From Ctenosaura bakeri (taxonomy: Eukaryota > Chordata > Lepidosauria > Squamata > Iguanidae): 64,000 nt of DNA. The notes under the pieces were generated by a model. It saw only the letters and a program-made list of their open reading frames with translations, was not told where the DNA came from and ran no database searches. How positions within the stretch are numbered: position 1 is the first letter of the stretch; each line of letters starts with the position of its first letter. The stretch covers positions 124,001 through 188,000 of the forward strand of contig CAOLHI010001668.1 in NCBI GenBank assembly GCA_948474755.1. The letters are read 5' to 3'. The translations under genes and the position numbers were made by a program. Positions 33,885 to 64,000 of this stretch are shown here, piece by piece.

Positions 33885-34005
33885 TGTGGGAACCTATAGC
33901 CCTCCACATATTGCTGAGCTAAAAATCCTATCTCCCCTGACCAATGGCTGTGCAGCTGGAGTTGTTAGGAGGTAAAATGCAAAAATTTAGGGAGCCATCT
34001 CTCAA
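33885..34005. mobile_element. Degraded hAT-like MITE (probable)
   Basis: CTAGTGTGGGAACCTATAGC and CCTCCACATATTGCTGAGC resemble the left half of the 38432 element. The right half is weak. Confidence 0.4.
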
Positions 34006-36141
34006 CAACATTAGATTTTGCTGAGGCAGCTGACTGGTAAAAGAGTTTTAAGTTAGTAAAAAGGGAAGGTGTTTTTTTTCTTCCGTACCCAATTGTTATT
34101 ATGCAGTGCCTTTGGAAGTTCTGCTATGCCAACCTAGCCAGTGGATTATGTCCTCCTGCATCCATCCATCTAATGGATGCTCTTGGCAGAAAGGACTCTC
34201 CTCCTCACGTTTATAACCAAAGCGTTGGGAAACACTGGACCAGATAGGGAGGAGAGGAAGTGGCAGTCTTGTGACCTCTGTGGAAGACAATTTATATGTT
34301 GCAAAATGGAAGTCAATGGCAATCAGTACACTGCACGGTGTAGATAATATAACAGCTTAGAGTAATCCTGGTGCTCTACCATAATACTATAGCCTTTATT
34401 AAAACCTCAGGCTTTTTATGTAGCCCTGTTATCTAACCCACAGCCTATAAATCAAGCTAGTAGGAAGTGAAATCCATTAGCTGTAACACAGTTAGAAATA
34501 TTTCTTTAAAGGACCAGAAGAAGTATTTTACATTCTTTACATTTGTTCATGACATCTCATAATAAACTGCAGGCACATGATATCATGCTTGGAGTTATCC
34601 CACAGGTTAAAAAGCTATAAAGTTAACTGACTCTTGTTTTTGTAGACATGATTATATTCATGGTTTGTCATCTACCACTTAGGTTTGGAAATATTTTTGC
34701 CACTTAAAAATAAAATACAACAGCTTAGATTTAGTTCCAACAGAAAATAATGTATTTTCTGGAAGAAGTTTCTGATTTCTTCACCTCATTCAAATTATAT
34801 TACCACTTTCTGCATGATTCACTTCAGAAGACTTAGTGACTAGTTTCAGAAATGGACCTAAATTTCTGAACTGAAAAGATATATTACATTTTCGTGTAGA
34901 TTACTGATGCATATACTCTTACATTTCTGTAATCTGAGCTCTGTAGGGTTTTTTTTAACTAGCATCAATCTCACTTCATTTGTGAAGTCATGTGGTAGTA
35001 GACCAAACAATATCTGGTAATTTTGCCACTTGGTGAAATAAAAGTTATAATCAGTAGCTATCTGTAATAATTTCAGTATATGAAAAAGAGATGGGGGAGG
35101 GGAAAGAATGTATTGCTTTTAAACACCCCACTCTTTATAATACATTTATTGGTGTGACATGCCAATTTCAGTATTTCATACACTGTCCTTGAATGTATCC
35201 TGAATTACATCAGAATTCACTGTATTTTTTTAAGCTTAAGAGACTAATGTGAATTATAATTCTTCCCCCTGCATATGGTTATAAATGTAATTACTTGTAG
35301 AGCAAAACGGGATTAGCACCATATAGCTTTCAGTTGATGACAAATACATATGCTAGGATAAATCACGGAATGGTGCAACATATAACAATTTCCATAATTT
35401 AGCCATGGTTAGAAGAGGATTAGGCATGACTTCAGGACTAAATCTAACTTAATGCTCACAGCGTTAAAATACCTACTATCACAATTGTGCTGAGCTACAC
35501 CTTTGTGCAGCTTCGACACAGATGCTTCACATAAATGCTTGCACATAAAAACTATTTGATACCACTCATGCACTAACCTTGAAAATGCACAAAGTCTATG
35601 GCAATGTGACTGGTACAGGCACAATATCATATTTGCATATCATATTTCAGGCCCTGTGTACTCCTTCTCCATAGTCTCTTCTTCCTTGTGTATGAACTGC
35701 AACCATTTTTCACCACAGTTCTTCATATCTACAACAACCTTAATCTTTGAGAGTGTTTACCAATGTAACGTGTAACCTTAGATTTGTAAACAACTTCCAG
35801 TACTGGTTTCAAATGCCAGGAGGCAAATTTAAACATGGCTAACAGCAGTACAGATGTAAAGGGTAGATAATCCAGTAGAGGTGCAGAAGAAGGAAGGGAA
35901 GGAGAGATCCCACAGCCCATTCCTGAACCCTTAACCATGATGAACAGATGAGAAGCATTACATCTGTATGGTCAACTTATCTGAATTTCCATCAAACCAA
36001 AGGAAAAATACATCACAGCATTCATCTTCATAGCTTGCATTCTAGGCAAAGTTGACTAGTTAGGAAAATTTCTTTTTAGGATGATATATACAAGGATATA
36101 CAATGATTATTTCATATAATTTCCATTTTGTACCCAAAATC

Positions 36142-36147
36142 TTTATT
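36142..36147 (-). terminator. PALS1: Candidate PALS1 polyadenylation signal
   Basis: AATAAA on the minus strand, about 1.6 kb downstream of the PALS1 stop. One of several candidates in this flank. Confidence 0.3.
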
Positions 36148-37782
36148 GGATGGAGGCACACTGTTAAGTGATTTTATAATGTCTTGATAAATGTGCTGCA
36201 TGTTAAGATCCTTTGTCTACTCTCCACATAGGAGAAATGCTAGATGTTTCTAAAGATTTCTTTCCCAACATGGTGGGTAACAGATAATATAATACTGAAG
36301 AATTTCAATTCTTAAGCAGCATTTCCCATATACATACTGTGGGCCAATGTATACTATGCTTGGTTACGAACACACAGAAGTATCAGCTTTGCCTATATAT
36401 TCTTTTTTCTGTTAACTCTTTTAGGGAGAACCAGTCAATTCTTCAATGTCTGATATACTCAACCATATGTTGATGAAATTCCAGTGTATGACAATATATA
36501 AAAATAAAGCTATAACTGAGAACAAAGAAATACTATTAATATTCACATTTAAGGGCCCCACCCACAAACAAGCAGTAAAACAAGTCAGTTTACACTGATC
36601 TACAATTGGAGATGTTTCATAGAGGCAAAAACTGTAGTATATGAATCTTGGTGGATATTGTCAATTGCACATAGAGAGCTCATGATTCTAGAAAAAAAGA
36701 ATATGCCATGTTCCTAGTTTAGTAATGTTTCCACTCCATTCTCTCAATACGGGGTGATGACCTAGTTATTTAATAATATTAACTCCAGTTAACTATCTAC
36801 GTGACAAATAGCCATGAGATATCTTGTACCTAGATATAAAAATACAAGAAAATATTCTAATACGCATGATCCCAAAATCTGTTTTTCAATTATAAAATAC
36901 AATTTTACATTGTAAAGAAGCAAAGGCTTTTAAAAAATCCATATAAGAACATCTATTTTCATAAAAATATAGCTTCCCTCCTAAATTTGTCTATAATTTC
37001 ATGGGACAACAATGACTCCCAATCAAGTGGCAGCCAAGAGGAAAAGAAATTTCATAAAATATCATATCTAAAATATCAGCTTTTCATTCATACATATATA
37101 TATATATATGTAATTATATATATATAATTCACCTTCATGGACCTTAGGGTTATTTAATATGCTATCAACCTGATTTACAAAGTAACTAAAGACAAGTTTG
37201 AAATATTTACATTGTATATATTTTCAAAAATTGCAGTGCTATTAGACAATGGAATGTTTCATCATTAAAAAGAAATTCAAGCCTAAAAGGGCAACTCTGT
37301 ATCAAAGTGGCCCATCCATACAGTTAAAAATGAACTTGCAGATTAATTCCTCCACTCTCCTTGTAGAGTAATTCCTTTGTCCATTATTCTGTGAAGGTGC
37401 TTTTGAAAAATATGATTGTGTCCACAAGCTCATTAAAGTTAACAGTGTTAAACAACCAATATTGAAAACAATCAGGGATTTTTAATGCTTGCTTTAAGAT
37501 CAAATCTCTAGAGAGAAAAAGAAAATTTAAAGCAGCTGCTTGAAAGGCTACTCAAAAGATTAAAAATACAGTGGCTTGTTCAGAATGTCAGCTTCTGATA
37601 AAAAGGTAGTAACAGTTCAGACTTTCTAAATCACAGCAGAATTGTGTCAGACTACACTGTTTCTAAAAATAAAATTAGTACACTGAGCATCAGTGCAGAC
37701 TAGAGCTTAACCCGTCATCTAATATCCAGGATGAGCAGTCTTGTATTAGCAAAGTCCCCTTCTCCCTTGGAGTTGTTCTCTT

Positions 37783-64000
<26,218 letters not shown>

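Larger units (their letters stand above)
32206..37782. other. Convergent 3' flank between ATP6V1D and PALS1; includes probable PALS1 3' UTR
   Basis: 5.6 kb with almost no interspersed repeats, apart from one degraded hAT-like MITE near 33885-34005. The part next to PALS1 (from 37782 leftward) is probably a long 3' UTR, since known PALS1 transcripts have one and the DNA is repeat-free. AATAAA signals on the minus strand are at 36147-36142 and also near 35150 and 33432; I cannot tell which is used. A (TA)n run lies near 37096-37130. No open frame of note. Confidence 0.45.

Overview
This window is vertebrate nuclear DNA, most likely from a squamate reptile (an iguanian-type lizard is my best guess). 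The grounds are GT-AG spliced exons of three conserved vertebrate genes embedded in a repeat mix that I associate with lizards: Sauria-type tRNA SINEs, CR1, L2 and L1 LINEs, non-autonomous hAT and pogo/mariner-like elements, and DIRS tyrosine-recombinase retrotransposons. I ran no database search; identities come from reading the translated exons.

Layout: (1) 1-5100, minus strand: 5' end of EIF2S1 (eIF2 alpha), with the first coding exon at 1444-1685 carrying the Ser51 region and a probable untranslated exon 1 in a CpG-rich block around 4945-5080. (2) 6230-32200, plus strand: the whole ATP6V1D gene (V-ATPase subunit D) in nine coding exons, with a GC-rich promoter carrying CACGTG/CLEAR-type sites. 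(3) 32200-37782: convergent 3' flank shared by ATP6V1D and PALS1. (4) 37783-64000, minus strand: the 3' two thirds of PALS1 (MPP5), from the PDZ domain through SH3, HOOK and guanylate-kinase-like domains to the stop codon. EIF2S1 and ATP6V1D are head to head, and ATP6V1D and PALS1 are tail to tail, as in the human 14q23 arrangement.

The introns hold the accessory content. ATP6V1D intron 4 carries a 6 kb, very GC-rich DIRS element (12313-18385) with the class's typical inverted termini, internal complementary region, gag, RT, RNase H and tyrosine recombinase, all frameshifted. A second, shorter DIRS copy (55176-59446) in PALS1 has lost its RT and carries a nested CR1. A family of fold-back elements clusters around the EIF2S1/ATP6V1D promoters, and its youngest member is a perfect 180-bp palindrome in ATP6V1D intron 1.

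The most consequential oddities are: two apparent indels in ATP6V1D coding exons (a 46-nt microexon where 45 nt is expected, and a 2-nt loss in exon 8 that makes a stop); a SINE starting about 8 nt past a PALS1 splice donor; the perfect palindrome; and the two DIRS copies. I found no prokaryotic-type system, CRISPR array, rRNA or functional tRNA gene.
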